Below are positions 22,892-32,500 of a DNA stretch of 33,327 nucleotides, piece after piece. A model generated the notes under the pieces. The model saw only the letters and a list, made by a program, of their open reading frames with translations, ran no database searches and was not told the origin of the DNA. Every line of letters starts with the position of its first letter. Position 1 is the first letter of the stretch. The translations under genes were made by a program, and so were the position numbers. The stretch comes from DAOWHW01 sp964493265 (lineage in GTDB: Archaea; Nanobdellota; Nanobdellia; Pacearchaeales; UBA284), in contig CAZBLY010000005.1 in NCBI GenBank assembly GCA_964493265.1, positions 1 through 33,327 of the forward strand. The letters run 5' to 3'.

Positions 22892-25267
22892 TTATTTAAG
22901 ATAATTTCCTTTTTTTATCTTTCTCTTTTTATTTTTATCCTTTTCCTTCTTATCCTTTTCTTTTTTAATTATGAATAATATCATTATGAATAATATCATT
23001 GCAATCAACCATAATATCCAAATAATATAACAATCACCTAAGCAAGTAAACATTTCTCTAATATTACATCTTTTATCTCCACAGATAAAGGTTGGCCTTG
23101 GAAATTCTATCGGCTTTTTGATTTTAATAGGACAAGGTTTACAAGGACCACCACAATCAATAAGAATTTCACAAGCGCCATCATGACAATTTCTTATCCC
23201 ATCAGAACAAGAAGGAGATGGAATTAAAACACAACTCATTATCTCTGATGGTTTAAGTAAAAAAGTATTGCATTTAGATACATCTTCACAAACTCTATTT
23301 TGAATCCCGATTTGAGAAAAGGATATTTTTAATCTGCTTGTTAATTCATAAGTCTCTTTTTTCCATAATTCATATTGTTCCTCTGTAAGCAAAGCCTTTA
23401 TTATAGAAATATTCTGACATTCACTCCAACCAGTACATTTCCATTTTTCTTTACATGAAACTGCTCCTCCACCTCCACCTCCGCCTCCACCTCCGGGAGG
23501 TGGCAAAGTTATAGGCAAAACTGTTACATTCCATTGAACAAAATCAGAATCTTCACCATCACTTGCTACAGCTTTAATTTTATAAATTCCAGCATCGCCA
23601 TAAGTAGTATTAAAAGTAAAATCAGATTCATCACCAAAACTAGATTTAGATATTATATCATTAATATACCAATAAATTGTTAAGGTGGTTCCATCTGGGT
23701 CATAAGCACTAACATTAAAATATAAACTTTCTGTTTCCTGTATTGTTGGTTCCAAATCAAGAGGATAGTAGCTTATTATCTCTGGCGGATTATTGAATTC
23801 AAGAACAGCAAGTGAAAAATTTACACAGTCTGATTTTGGAAAATAATCATCACCACAAAAAGAACTATAATCTGGTTTTGTTATGCCTTGATCAAGAACG
23901 CAAACAGTAATATTATAATTTCCAACATCTGTATCATTGGCTGTATAATTAATTTCTCCTGTTGTTTCATTTATTGAAAATAATTCTGTACCGCCATTAA
24001 AACTAATATTAAAAATTAAATTACCTTCGCTATTAGTTCCATCTTCTTCATCACTAGCTAGAATAGTAAGAGACAAAGTTTTGTTCACTCTAACAGTCTG
24101 TGTTCCTATAGAAGAATCAATATAAGGATTATCATTAATAGGAATTATAATAAACATAACATCCTGCTCATCATATTCTTCTTCATCTGTAACATAAATA
24201 CCTAAAAGATGATTGCCAGCAACATTATAATTTGGTGTGAAAATAATCTCTCCAGTATTCTCATTTATAACAAATAGGGTTTCTGGACTATTATAAAAAT
24301 AAAGTTGTTCTATAGTATTAGGAATTAACAAATCATCATCACTTGCATTTACATCATAATAAAATAAACTATCTTCACAAGAATATTGTGGAGTAGTTAT
24401 CGGGTCTAAAATAGGTGCATCATTTATATTAGTTATATTAAAATTAAATAAATGGGATGAATTTCCCTCTCCATCACTAGCAGTAATATTAAAATAATGA
24501 ATGCCAACATCAGCATCAACAGGGGTAAAATTAATTATTCCATTTTCTGTCAGATTAAAAGAAGGAAAATTCGATGGATTTGAATAAAAAGTTACTGTAT
24601 CATTATCCGGGTCTGTGGCATAATTAGAGATGTTTAAGAAAAAGTTTACATCTTCTGTCAAATTAAAACTATAATTCTTTGATTCATTCCACTCTGGAGA
24701 ATAATTTGCTAAAATAGTAAAATCTATTATTTCAAATGCACTTGAATCTACGCAGATATTATGGCTAGCAGAAATTTTAATTGAATAAATTCCTTCATTT
24801 TCTGCACTAGGTGTAAAGTTTATCCAACCTGTCAATTCATCAATCTCAAAAAAAGAGACATTATCATAATAATAAACTGTTTTTCCACTGGGGCTGGTTG
24901 CATTAACTTTAAAATTAAATGGCTCCCCTGCATAAGCAATTAAATTTCCTATTGGGTCAAGGACTGGAAGTGCAACATCCATACAAAAAGTTACATATCC
25001 AACAGCAATTGCTTTTCCAACAATCCCTGTTTTACCTATAATCTTTTCTTTTATCTCTAAAAAATAAATTGCAGAAATTGCAGAAATCAAAAAAAAGCAA
25101 ATTATAAGTGCAAGAAAAATAATTTTTTTTGTTTTATTTATTTCGTTTGTTTTGTTTGTTTTGTTTGTTTTTTTCAATGCTTTCTCTATTTTAATATCAT
25201 TATATTTTTCTTTTTTATCATATTTTCTTTTTTTATTATAAATATTAGTATATTTCCTCTTTTTCAC
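22892..25267 (-). CDS. Cadherin-like surface protein with poly-Gly linker, TSP1-like Cys region and membrane anchor
   Basis: This 791-residue protein starts at GTG (25267). It has a Lys/Asn/Thr-rich cytoplasmic head (1-48), a membrane helix (49-69), then IVGKA (82-86). About five cadherin/Ig-like repeats follow (100-585), then ten glycines (592-601) and a Cys-rich part. That part has a thrombospondin-1-like segment WKCTGWSEC (609-617), apparently interrupted by a helix (621-650) before NRVC, then C-x-DGIRN, DCGGPCKPC (704-712) and CGDKRCN (729-735). A second membrane helix (747-767) and a Lys-rich tail close it. Two membrane spans with a large loop outside are unusual for an adhesin. TSP1 and DCGG-type motifs occur in other archaeal and bacterial surface proteins. 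Function is unknown; adhesion or cell-cell contact is likely. Confidence 0.85.
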   Translation of the reverse strand: MKKRKYTNIYNKKRKYDKKEKYNDIKIEKALKKTNKTNKTNEINKTKKIIFLALIICFFLISAISAIYFLEIKEKIIGKTGIVGKAIAVGYVTFCMDVALPVLDPIGNLIAYAGEPFNFKVNATSPSGKTVYYYDNVSFFEIDELTGWINFTPSAENEGIYSIKISASHNICVDSSAFEIIDFTILANYSPEWNESKNYSFNLTEDVNFFLNISNYATDPDNDTVTFYSNPSNFPSFNLTENGIINFTPVDADVGIHYFNITASDGEGNSSHLFNFNITNINDAPILDPITTPQYSCEDSLFYYDVNASDDDLLIPNTIEQLYFYNSPETLFVINENTGEIIFTPNYNVAGNHLLGIYVTDEEEYDEQDVMFIIIPINDNPYIDSSIGTQTVRVNKTLSLTILASDEEDGTNSEGNLIFNISFNGGTELFSINETTGEINYTANDTDVGNYNITVCVLDQGITKPDYSSFCGDDYFPKSDCVNFSLAVLEFNNPPEIISYYPLDLEPTIQETESLYFNVSAYDPDGTTLTIYWYINDIISKSSFGDESDFTFNTTYGDAGIYKIKAVASDGEDSDFVQWNVTVLPITLPPPGGGGGGGGGGAVSCKEKWKCTGWSECQNISIIKALLTEEQYELWKKETYELTSRLKISFSQIGIQNRVCEDVSKCNTFLLKPSEIMSCVLIPSPSCSDGIRNCHDGACEILIDCGGPCKPCPIKIKKPIEFPRPTFICGDKRCNIREMFTCLGDCYIIWILWLIAMILFIMILFIIKKEKDKKEKDKNKKRKIKKGNYLK
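24413..24697. repeat. Duplicated cadherin-like module, copy in the 791-residue gene
   Basis: Partner of 20693-20977 at a constant offset of 3720 bases. It encodes residues of about 190-288 of the 791-residue protein. Confidence 0.9.
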
Positions 25268-25286
25268 TTTTTTTCTTTTCCTACAA

Positions 25287-25300
25287 ATAATTTAAAAATT
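25287..25300 (-). promoter_or_regulatory. TATA-like promoter of the 791-residue surface protein gene
   Basis: On the minus strand AATTTTTAAATTATT is centred about 26 bp before the GTG at 25267, which supports this GTG as a leaderless start. Confidence 0.45.
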
Positions 25301-25360
25301 TAAAATTATAATTTATTTTTTATTATTTTTTATTTTTCCTATTATTTTTCCTATTATTTT

Positions 25361-25846
25361 TTATTTTGTTTGTTCTTTCTTAAAAAAAATCACTGCTTTT
25401 CCAGCATAATTGCCAAATTTTGCAGTTTCTGGTACACTAACTGTAAAAATAATACTATCCTTTCCTTTAAAATAAAAATCATTTTTTGAAACACGCACCC
25501 AATTAATAAGGTCTTCATCTCCCTCAAAAAAAATTGTTGTGTGAACCAGAACATCAGATGAAATTTTTATATTCCTCTCTGAAGTCCCTTCCGGCATAAC
25601 CATCCCAAAATTTAAACTTTCATTCTCAACATTAAAAGCAATATGATCACCAACTTGTAATTTCATATCATAAACTGTGGTTTGCTCGTTATTAAGATAG
25701 TTAATATAATTATATATCAAGATTGTAAAAGAAGAGAAAATTAGAGCCACAACAACCAGAATAAGAATAAATATTATTCTTTTTTTTATTTTTTTCTTAT
25801 TCTTAATTTTATCTTTATTATTTACCTTTTTTATATTTTTTACCAT
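25361..25846 (-). CDS. Small membrane-anchored Ig-like protein
   Basis: This 161-residue protein has a Lys/Asn-rich head, one membrane helix (about 24-46) and an extracellular beta-sandwich (about 60-158). The motif ESLNFGMVMPEGTSERNIKI (75-94), followed by strands ending in PETAKFGNYAGKAVIFF, is the style of Ig-like domains with an NFG turn and a late GxY-x-G strand. Two other proteins of this locus share the NFG turn. No function is known. It lies 25 nt after the stop of the gene upstream, so co-transcription is likely. Confidence 0.75.
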   Translation of the reverse strand: MVKNIKKVNNKDKIKNKKKIKKRIIFILILVVVALIFSSFTILIYNYINYLNNEQTTVYDMKLQVGDHIAFNVENESLNFGMVMPEGTSERNIKISSDVLVHTTIFFEGDEDLINWVRVSKNDFYFKGKDSIIFTVSVPETAKFGNYAGKAVIFFKKEQTK

Positions 25847-25871
25847 AATTAATAGAGAATTCTGCTGTTTT

Positions 25872-27312
25872 TTAACTTTTCTTTTTCTTTATCTTTTTCT
25901 TTTTTCTGATAGTTTTGGCAGTTTGCTTCTGCAACTTTCTCATCATAAAAATTACAATAAATATCAAGAATAAAACTATTATTATTAAGATTGCTAAAAG
26001 GATGGTAGTTGAAGCAGGCATTTCTACTATCCTTTCCTTAGGAATTATAACTATAGTGGCTGTTTTTTCAGTTGTTTTGCCCTCATAATAAAGAACAACT
26101 TTAGAATCATAATTTATAGGTCTCAGACCATTTGCATCAAAATAACCTGTGATTTTTTTTCTTTCTAATGGTTTAATATCAAAAGGCGGGGTTTCTCCAA
26201 ATTTAACAAAGCTGTCATTAATTCTTAAATAAACTACTGCATCAACAGTTACATCATTATTCCAATAACTTTTAATTTCTATCTCAAAAGGATTTATTTT
26301 ATCTGCTTCAAACTGTTTTGTAAAATTAAGAATATCAAAATCCAAGGCCCCTATTTCGAAAGTTTTTTCATCTTCTTCAAAACCCCCAGTATAAAAAACC
26401 ACAGCACTAGCATTATATTTTCCCTGAGAAAAATCATGTGCATTAAAAACAGAATGCAAAATTTGCGTTTTTCCACTTAATAATTTTTTTTCCTCTGTTT
26501 TTAATGTTTTTAAAACAGTTCCATCGCTGTTTTTTATTTTTATTGAGCCTCTAATATCTAAATTTTGTTCTGTCCAACTATTCACATTTATTGAAAATTC
26601 TTTTTTTTCATTAATATTTAAATTTGGAGCATTTAGATTAATCTCTATTTTTGGCTCAGAATAAAGAGATCTTATATTTATGATGGCACAAGATTCTGTT
26701 CTTACTACAACCGCACTACCACTTTCTCCATTTGTAGGTTCTCCTTGAAGAAAGCAAATAAAATTACCATATATGCCAGGATCTAAAGTTTGTGGCAATT
26801 TTAATTTTGCTGTTAATCTAATTGTCTCTCCAGGCTTTAGAAAAAAAGTTGTTTGATCAAGAATAAAACTTTCATTAAGTGTTCCTTTAACATAAGCAGT
26901 ATATACTCCTGCCGGCCCACCTGCAGAATAAACAAAAGTCTTTTCCATATCTGGGATAAAATCCAGAGTTATTTTCATGGTTCCAGAAACCCAAGTNNNN
27001 NNNNNNNNNNNNNNNNNNNNNNNNNNNNNNNNNNNNNNNNNNNNNNNNNNNNNNNNNNNNNNNNNNNNNNNNNNNNNNNNNNNNNNNNNNNNNNNNGTCC
27101 TTTGTTGCTTCGAGATAACCGCTTCCAAAATTAACAGTATCTGTTGTTGCACTAACAGAAACATTGGTCTCTAAAGTTATATTTACAAAGCCAGTATCTG
27201 TTGTTGCAAAACCCGTTATTTTATTCAACTTATTAATACTATAACCAATTCCAATAACGCTGATAACCATAGAAACAACTAACAAAAAAACCAAAAGTTT
27301 GTCTATATTCAT
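25872..27312 (-). CDS. Ig-like surface protein with C-terminal membrane anchor, split by a scaffold gap
   Basis: One gene appears as two reading frames because 100 N is not a multiple of three. The N-terminal part (27097-27312) gives a signal/membrane helix (about 6-24), ITGFA, and DTVNFGSGYLEA. The part after the gap (25872-26996) gives three or more beta-sandwich domains: TFFLKPGETIRLTAKLKLPQ-type strands as in NEW3 or WxL-interacting proteins, then two repeats ending in YYxGKTTE-like strands, a membrane helix (ASTTILLAILIIIVLF) and a Lys-rich tail. It is a paralogue of the gene at 28222-29529, from which it shares the YWNND-V and FYxG patterns. The true length of missing sequence is unknown. 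Confidence 0.75.
26997..27096. other. Scaffold gap of 100 N inside a surface-protein gene
   Basis: The flanks share no sequence, so real bases are missing here. The reading frame shifts across the placeholder. Confidence 0.95.
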
Positions 27313-27346
27313 CTTTTTTATTATTTTATTTTTTATTTAATTTTAT

Positions 27347-27613
27347 TTAATTGGGATTTACTATGTCAAGTCTTACTTCTCCCCCATCCTTATCATATTT
27401 TGGAGGGCTATTTATATTAACTTTGACATTTGCTTGATTATTATTCTGATTTTCTCCAAACCCAATATTTCTAACCACATTAGTTATTTTATCAAAGGTA
27501 TTTAAAAAAAACCAAGTTCCAAGAATAGAAAATAGGATGGTGGTAATTACAAGAATAGACATGGTTGTTTTGGATATGTTTTTTTTTGAAATAGTTGTTT
27601 TTTTCTTTTTCAT
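27347..27613 (-). CDS. Very small single-pass membrane protein
   Basis: This 88-residue protein has a basic head, a membrane helix (about 18-40) and a short extracellular tail with ITNVVRNIGFGENQNNN and the NSPPKYDKDGGEVRL segment. A Shine-Dalgarno GAGG lies directly before the ATG and a TATA-like box lies about 53 bp upstream, so it probably has its own promoter inside the locus. The next gene begins 34 nt after its stop. I do not recognise it. It may be a partner of the larger Ig-like proteins on both sides. Confidence 0.7.
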   Translation of the reverse strand: MKKKKTTISKKNISKTTMSILVITTILFSILGTWFFLNTFDKITNVVRNIGFGENQNNNQANVKVNINSPPKYDKDGGEVRLDIVNPN

Positions 27614-27660
27614 TTTCCTCTTTTAGCTATCCTTAAGTTAAAAAAAATAACAGAATAAAC

Positions 27661-27670
27661 TATTTAAATA
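27661..27670 (-). promoter_or_regulatory. Internal TATA-like promoter of the surface locus
   Basis: TATTTAAATA lies in the 89-base spacer before the 88-residue gene. Starting about 25 bp downstream would leave a leader of about 25-28 nt with a GAGG ribosome-binding site. Confidence 0.45.
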
Positions 27671-27702
27671 TTTCTGTTATTTACTGATATTTAATTATTT
27701 AA

Positions 27703-28185
27703 TCATTTAAAAGATATTTTTTCAATAGACTCATCTAAAAGCAGATTATTATAATAAACTAATGCAGTTATTGTATAATTGCCTATTATTAATTTATTTT
27801 TAATCCCTGTTTCATTTAAATTAATATAATACCATTCATCATTTGAATAAATTATATCAAAAAAATCATTGGTTAGATTTACAGAATCAATAATTAAATA
27901 TTTTTCTTCTGCATTTTCTTCTGCATTTTCCTTTTGTTCTTCTTCTTTCTTTTTTATTATAATATTTAAAATACAACTATTATTTATTTGATTTTTATCT
28001 AATTTTAACTGGCCTTTAATTGCATAATTATCTTGAGATTGAAAAATAGCTAAACCTACAAAGTTCTGTTTTGAAGGATTTTGATATGTGATTAATAGAG
28101 AAGCCATAAAAAGAAGAGTTATTACCGGCAATATATAAGGCAATATCTTAAAAAATTTTAATTTAAATTTATGTTTTGGCTCCAT
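27703..28185 (-). CDS. Small single-pass membrane protein, extracellular beta domain
   Basis: This 160-residue protein has a basic head, a membrane helix (about 14-33), then NFVGLAIF (41-48) and an extracellular domain with an acidic low-complexity insert (KEEEQKENAEENAEEK). The insert is encoded by a short tandem repeat near 27905-27930. The end has IIGNYTITALVYYNN, a strand style like the terminal strands of the Ig-like neighbours. I do not recognise the family. It lies between two paralogous surface proteins. Confidence 0.7.
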   Translation of the reverse strand: MEPKHKFKLKFFKILPYILPVITLLFMASLLITYQNPSKQNFVGLAIFQSQDNYAIKGQLKLDKNQINNSCILNIIIKKKEEEQKENAEENAEEKYLIIDSVNLTNDFFDIIYSNDEWYYINLNETGIKNKLIIGNYTITALVYYNNLLLDESIEKISFK

Positions 28186-28221
28186 TTTCCTTTTTTCCTA
28201 TTTCTTTTTCTAGTTATTTTT

Positions 28222-28321
28222 NNNNNNNNNNNNNNNNNNNNNNNNNNNNNNNNNNNNNNNNNNNNNNNNNNNNNNNNNNNNNNNNNNNNNNNNNNNNNNN
28301 NNNNNNNNNNNNNNNNNNNNN
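28222..28321. other. Scaffold gap of 100 N at the 3' end of a surface-protein gene
   Basis: The flanks do not overlap. The last residues of the membrane helix and the basic tail of the gene to the right are missing. Confidence 0.95.
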
Positions 28322-29529
28322 AGATTTAGCAAAACAGATACAACTATTGCCATAATAAGTAAAAATTGTGTTGTATTAGTTGATTCTTTTTCTGATATAA
28401 CATCTCCGGTTAAACCAATTATATTCACAATAATAGAATCTGATTTGACTTGTGTTTTCAATTCTCTTTGAGTAGTATCATTACCATAATAAACTATGAT
28501 ATTTCCCTTATAATCCCCTTCATCAATATCTTGAGTATCCCAATAAGCATACAAGGTTTTAGTTGAAAAAGGATCAACATCTTCAGAAGCTGATTTTATA
28601 TCTCCAATAACATCCTCATCATAAGTAAATAATTTCATTTTTGCATAGACATCAGAAACAGATTCAGTCCAATTGTTCTCAACAACAATCGCAAATTTGG
28701 CTATATCCCCAAGATAAAAATCTCTAACAAAAATTCTTTTGATTGAAAATAATCTTTGCCCAATTTTAAATTTTTTGCTGGTTTCTGTTGTTTTTCCATT
28801 ATAAAATAAAGTGACTTTTGCAGTATATTCTCCAGTTACATCATTGTTCCATTTTACAGTTAATTCTCCTCTCTTCATGCTTTCTAAAGTTTTTCTATCT
28901 GTTTCTTTAGAAGCAACCAATTCACCTTTTGAATCAAGTATATCTAATCTAGCATATGCATTTATTGTATCTGTCCCTAAATTTGAAACTGTAATTATAA
29001 ACACAGTTCCTTCATCAGTATCCTCGCTAATATCTAACTGGACTTCAGCATATTTGCCAGGATAAGGGACTATAACTCTGAATTGATGAGCTACGGCAGC
29101 TCTTGCTTTAACATAAGTCCCTTGTTCAGCTCCTAGAGGAAGTTCAATAGCAATTACTTTTAACCCATGAATTCCAGGCTCCATATTTTTAGGTAAAATA
29201 AAATCATAATCAATTAATTTTGATTCCTCATCAGCTAAAAAATGCAGTTTAGTTTCATGTAATTTAATGGATTCATCTGTCTCACTAAACGAACCTTCAA
29301 CAGAAAGTAAAACATCCATTTCCTTATATTCATTATTTACCACCCTAAACTGGTTTGCTCCTTCTAATCCAGGTTCATAAAATACAGTTGTTCTTCCAGG
29401 AGTTATTCCTATGGCTAAAACTGTTTGTATTTGCAGGACCATAATAATAATCAATATAATACTTATCATGATATATACTAAAATATTCATTCTTGCTTTC
29501 ATTTTTTCTTTTTTTATTTTTCTTTGCAT
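28222..29529 (-). CDS. Ig-like surface protein with signal peptide, 3' end lost in gap
   Basis: At least 435 residues are visible. A signal helix (about 15-39, ending VLA) is followed by IGITPGRTTVFYEPGLEGAN, which opens a DUF916/NEW3-like sandwich (NEYKEMDVLL, LPKNMEPGIHGLKV). Two further sandwich domains follow, each ending in FYNGKTTETS or YYGNDTTQRE, and then the beginning of a membrane helix (FLLIMAIVVSVLLN) that runs into the N block. In-frame ATGs at 29502 and 29490 are alternative starts. It is paralogous to the gene at 25872-27312. WxL-interacting and NEW3-type domains bind other wall or surface proteins in bacteria, so a scaffold role is plausible here. Confidence 0.78.
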
Positions 29530-29578
29530 TTTTTTTCTATTTTTATTTTTTTATTCTTTCTTTTTTTTCTTCTTTATC

Positions 29579-32500
29579 TTATTCTGAAATATCAATGAAT
29601 TCCCCTATAAATGTCATAAGAGAACTTTTAACTCCAGCCATCTCATCAGTTGGAACTGTGATAAGAATATCTGTTTCAGCATTATCAGAAGAGTCGCTCC
29701 AATTAAGCTCATTTAAAACATAATAAGAGGTTATTCCAATAGGAACATTAGTCCACGTTATTATGCTGTTAGAAGAATTAAAGGAATTTGATTCAACTTC
29801 ATCAAATTTATATCTATAAGATTCATTAGTATTAGGAGTTTTATCCCATAATTGAGTAGAATTTAAACTAACATTAATAAAACAATTTCCATCATTAGAT
29901 AAGGAAAAAGGAGTTGGATTATCATCTGTTGAATTATTTGTCTGTCCAGAATAAATAGAACCAAAATTAACTGTATCATCTATCATACTGACAACAACAA
30001 GACTATCAATATAGAAACGAGATACAAGACTTATTGGACCAAATTCATAACCATCCCAGGCTTTTACTGTCCAATTATAATATTCTAAGGTATCCCAGAA
30101 ATTCTTTAAAAATTCAGTTGGTTCATAATCTAAATTTGTTATATTTTCAACAAGCCTGTCATCAGAAGGATCACAAGAACCGCCAGCATCAGCATAACAG
30201 GTTAGATTCCATACATATTGAATTGAATCTCCATCTGCATCTATTACCTCATCCCAATCAAATGAAGGGGTTCTATCAGTTATATGCGCCTCAGCTGATG
30301 GAACAGTTAAAGTAACAATAGGGGGTTCTGTGTTTTCTTTAAATGTCCTTTTATCAGTTACATTTAATTCTTCTTTTGTATCATTTGCATAAACCCTATA
30401 CCAATATGTTGTTCCACTTGTTGTTGATTCAGTTTTAGAACAGAAAACATTAGTACCAGCGGTCTCTCTAGTCATACTGATATTTATTTCTCCAGTTCCA
30501 TTATCCCATGCAAGATTACAAGAATCTATTCTAAAACTGCCATTTACACTAACATTAATTGTTACAGTATTATCTTTTTGCCTTGTATTATTATCTGGTG
30601 TTGGAGGAACAAAAGAAATATTAATTTGGCCTTCAGGGGTTAGAGTCAAAACAATTTCATCATTATCCTCAGCTATTTTATTCTCAGTTAGATTGACATA
30701 GTCAGAATCATCAGAATAAGCTATTTTACTCGCATTAAAACTATAATTTGTATAATAATAAGTTGATGTAGCATTCTGCATAAATTCGCTAAGGGTTTCT
30801 GTTGCTGTATATCCTGAATCTTTTGTTAAGGACCAGTTAGAAAGTTCATCATCAACATTCCATGAAGAGACATTAGCCCCACTAACATTAGCTCCAAAAG
30901 TATCATTAACATAAATCTCTGCATACCATTGAACTGTTGTACTGCCTCCTATAATCGAGAAAGTTGATTTGTCATAATTTGTTGTGTTAATAAGATAAAT
31001 TTCTCCACCAGTCTGATTAATATCATTAGTATTATCTGTAAAGTTAGTTCCATAAAAATAATTAATCTTGCTGTTTGTTTCAGGATAGATCCCATATCCG
31101 CAACCCTTAATTTTATTTCCTATAAAATTATTATTAGAAGCATTGGCATTATAAAGATAGATGCCGGCAATAGAACAACCATAAATTTTATTTTTAGAGA
31201 TTGTATTATTTGGTCCTTGAAGATAAATAGCATATTCGCCATTATAAACGCTGCAATTAATAAAATTAGATGTAATATTATTTCTACTATCTGTTTGATA
31301 AGAAGTTAGTATGCCTTTAGATTGGGGATAAATTGTATTATTAGAGATATTAATATGTCTACCTCCTGCCCAGACCCCCTGTTCTGTTTCAATTTCTGCA
31401 TTAACATTATTATAGATGGTGTTATTAAAAATAGTTAAATAATTTACTCTATCAAAAAATATTCCATAATTATTATTAGTATAAATAGTATTGTTTTCAA
31501 TCATTACACCATTACCAGAAGTAGAATAAGATTTACAACCAATACCATCCCTATTATTATGGATTACATTAGATTTAATCTTTACATTATTACTGGCAGC
31601 AACGGCAAGCCCTACTTTCCAAACAACTGCAAAATTAGATATTTCATTAAAAGTAATATTTGCATAATCAGATCCGCTTATATAGATTCCAGTATCAGAA
31701 CCATTATCAAGAATATTATTATTAATTATATTTGGTTGCCCAACCGCAGCATCTGTATTAATTAAATAAATACAATAACCTACGCAATCATCTAAATTAT
31801 TATCTTCTATTTTATTGCTATTATCTGCTGTATTAAGTTCAACCCCTTTTCCACATTTAGTAAAGTTNNNNNNNNNNNNNNNNNNNNNNNNNNNNNNNNN
31901 NNNNNNNNNNNNNNNNNNNNNNNNNNNNNNNNNNNNNNNNNNNNNNNNNNNNNNNNNNNNNNNNNNNCAAAATTCTTTACAACAACACTATCATAATCTC
32001 CTTTTGTATCTATTGCCTGCCCTGTTTGATTTCCTGTAATTGAAAAACCAGCACCATCAATAATCATTTCACTTGAACCATAACTAACAGTAAGTTTTGG
32101 TCTGAGAGAAGCTGTTGAATATTCACAATGATGCATTCTTCTATAAGGTCCGCCACCTGCGTGAGCATACATATAAATTAAAAAACCATTATTTGTTCTA
32201 TCTCCAGAAGACCATTCTTCTAAAATATTTTTTCCTGTTGAATCAAAAGTCCAAGTTTTCCAGCCACTTGCTGCAGAATCTAAATTTGTTATTGTAGATG
32301 ACATGTTTGTTCCAACATCAGCAAGATGAGTTCCATAAGGTTGATTATTCCATGTAAGGGTTGTCTCTCCCCATGAATCATTAACTTCTTTTAATATTGT
32401 ATCTAAAGTATTATCTGTTCCTGCAGCCTGCCATTGATATAATTCAAAAACCGCAGAATCAACACTACTAATTCCACTAGGAATATTTATTTTAAAATAA

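Noticed and set aside
25136..25175. Short tandem repeat of TTTGT units, considered as a CRISPR remnant or regulatory repeat
   Set aside because: It lies in frame in the 791-residue gene and encodes a Lys/Asn/Thr cytoplasmic head. No spacers or conserved longer repeat exist.
31505..31867. An apparent non-coding stretch between two surface genes
   Set aside because: The minus strand reads through without a stop from the N block into the downstream frame and encodes beta-helix turns, so it is part of the giant gene.
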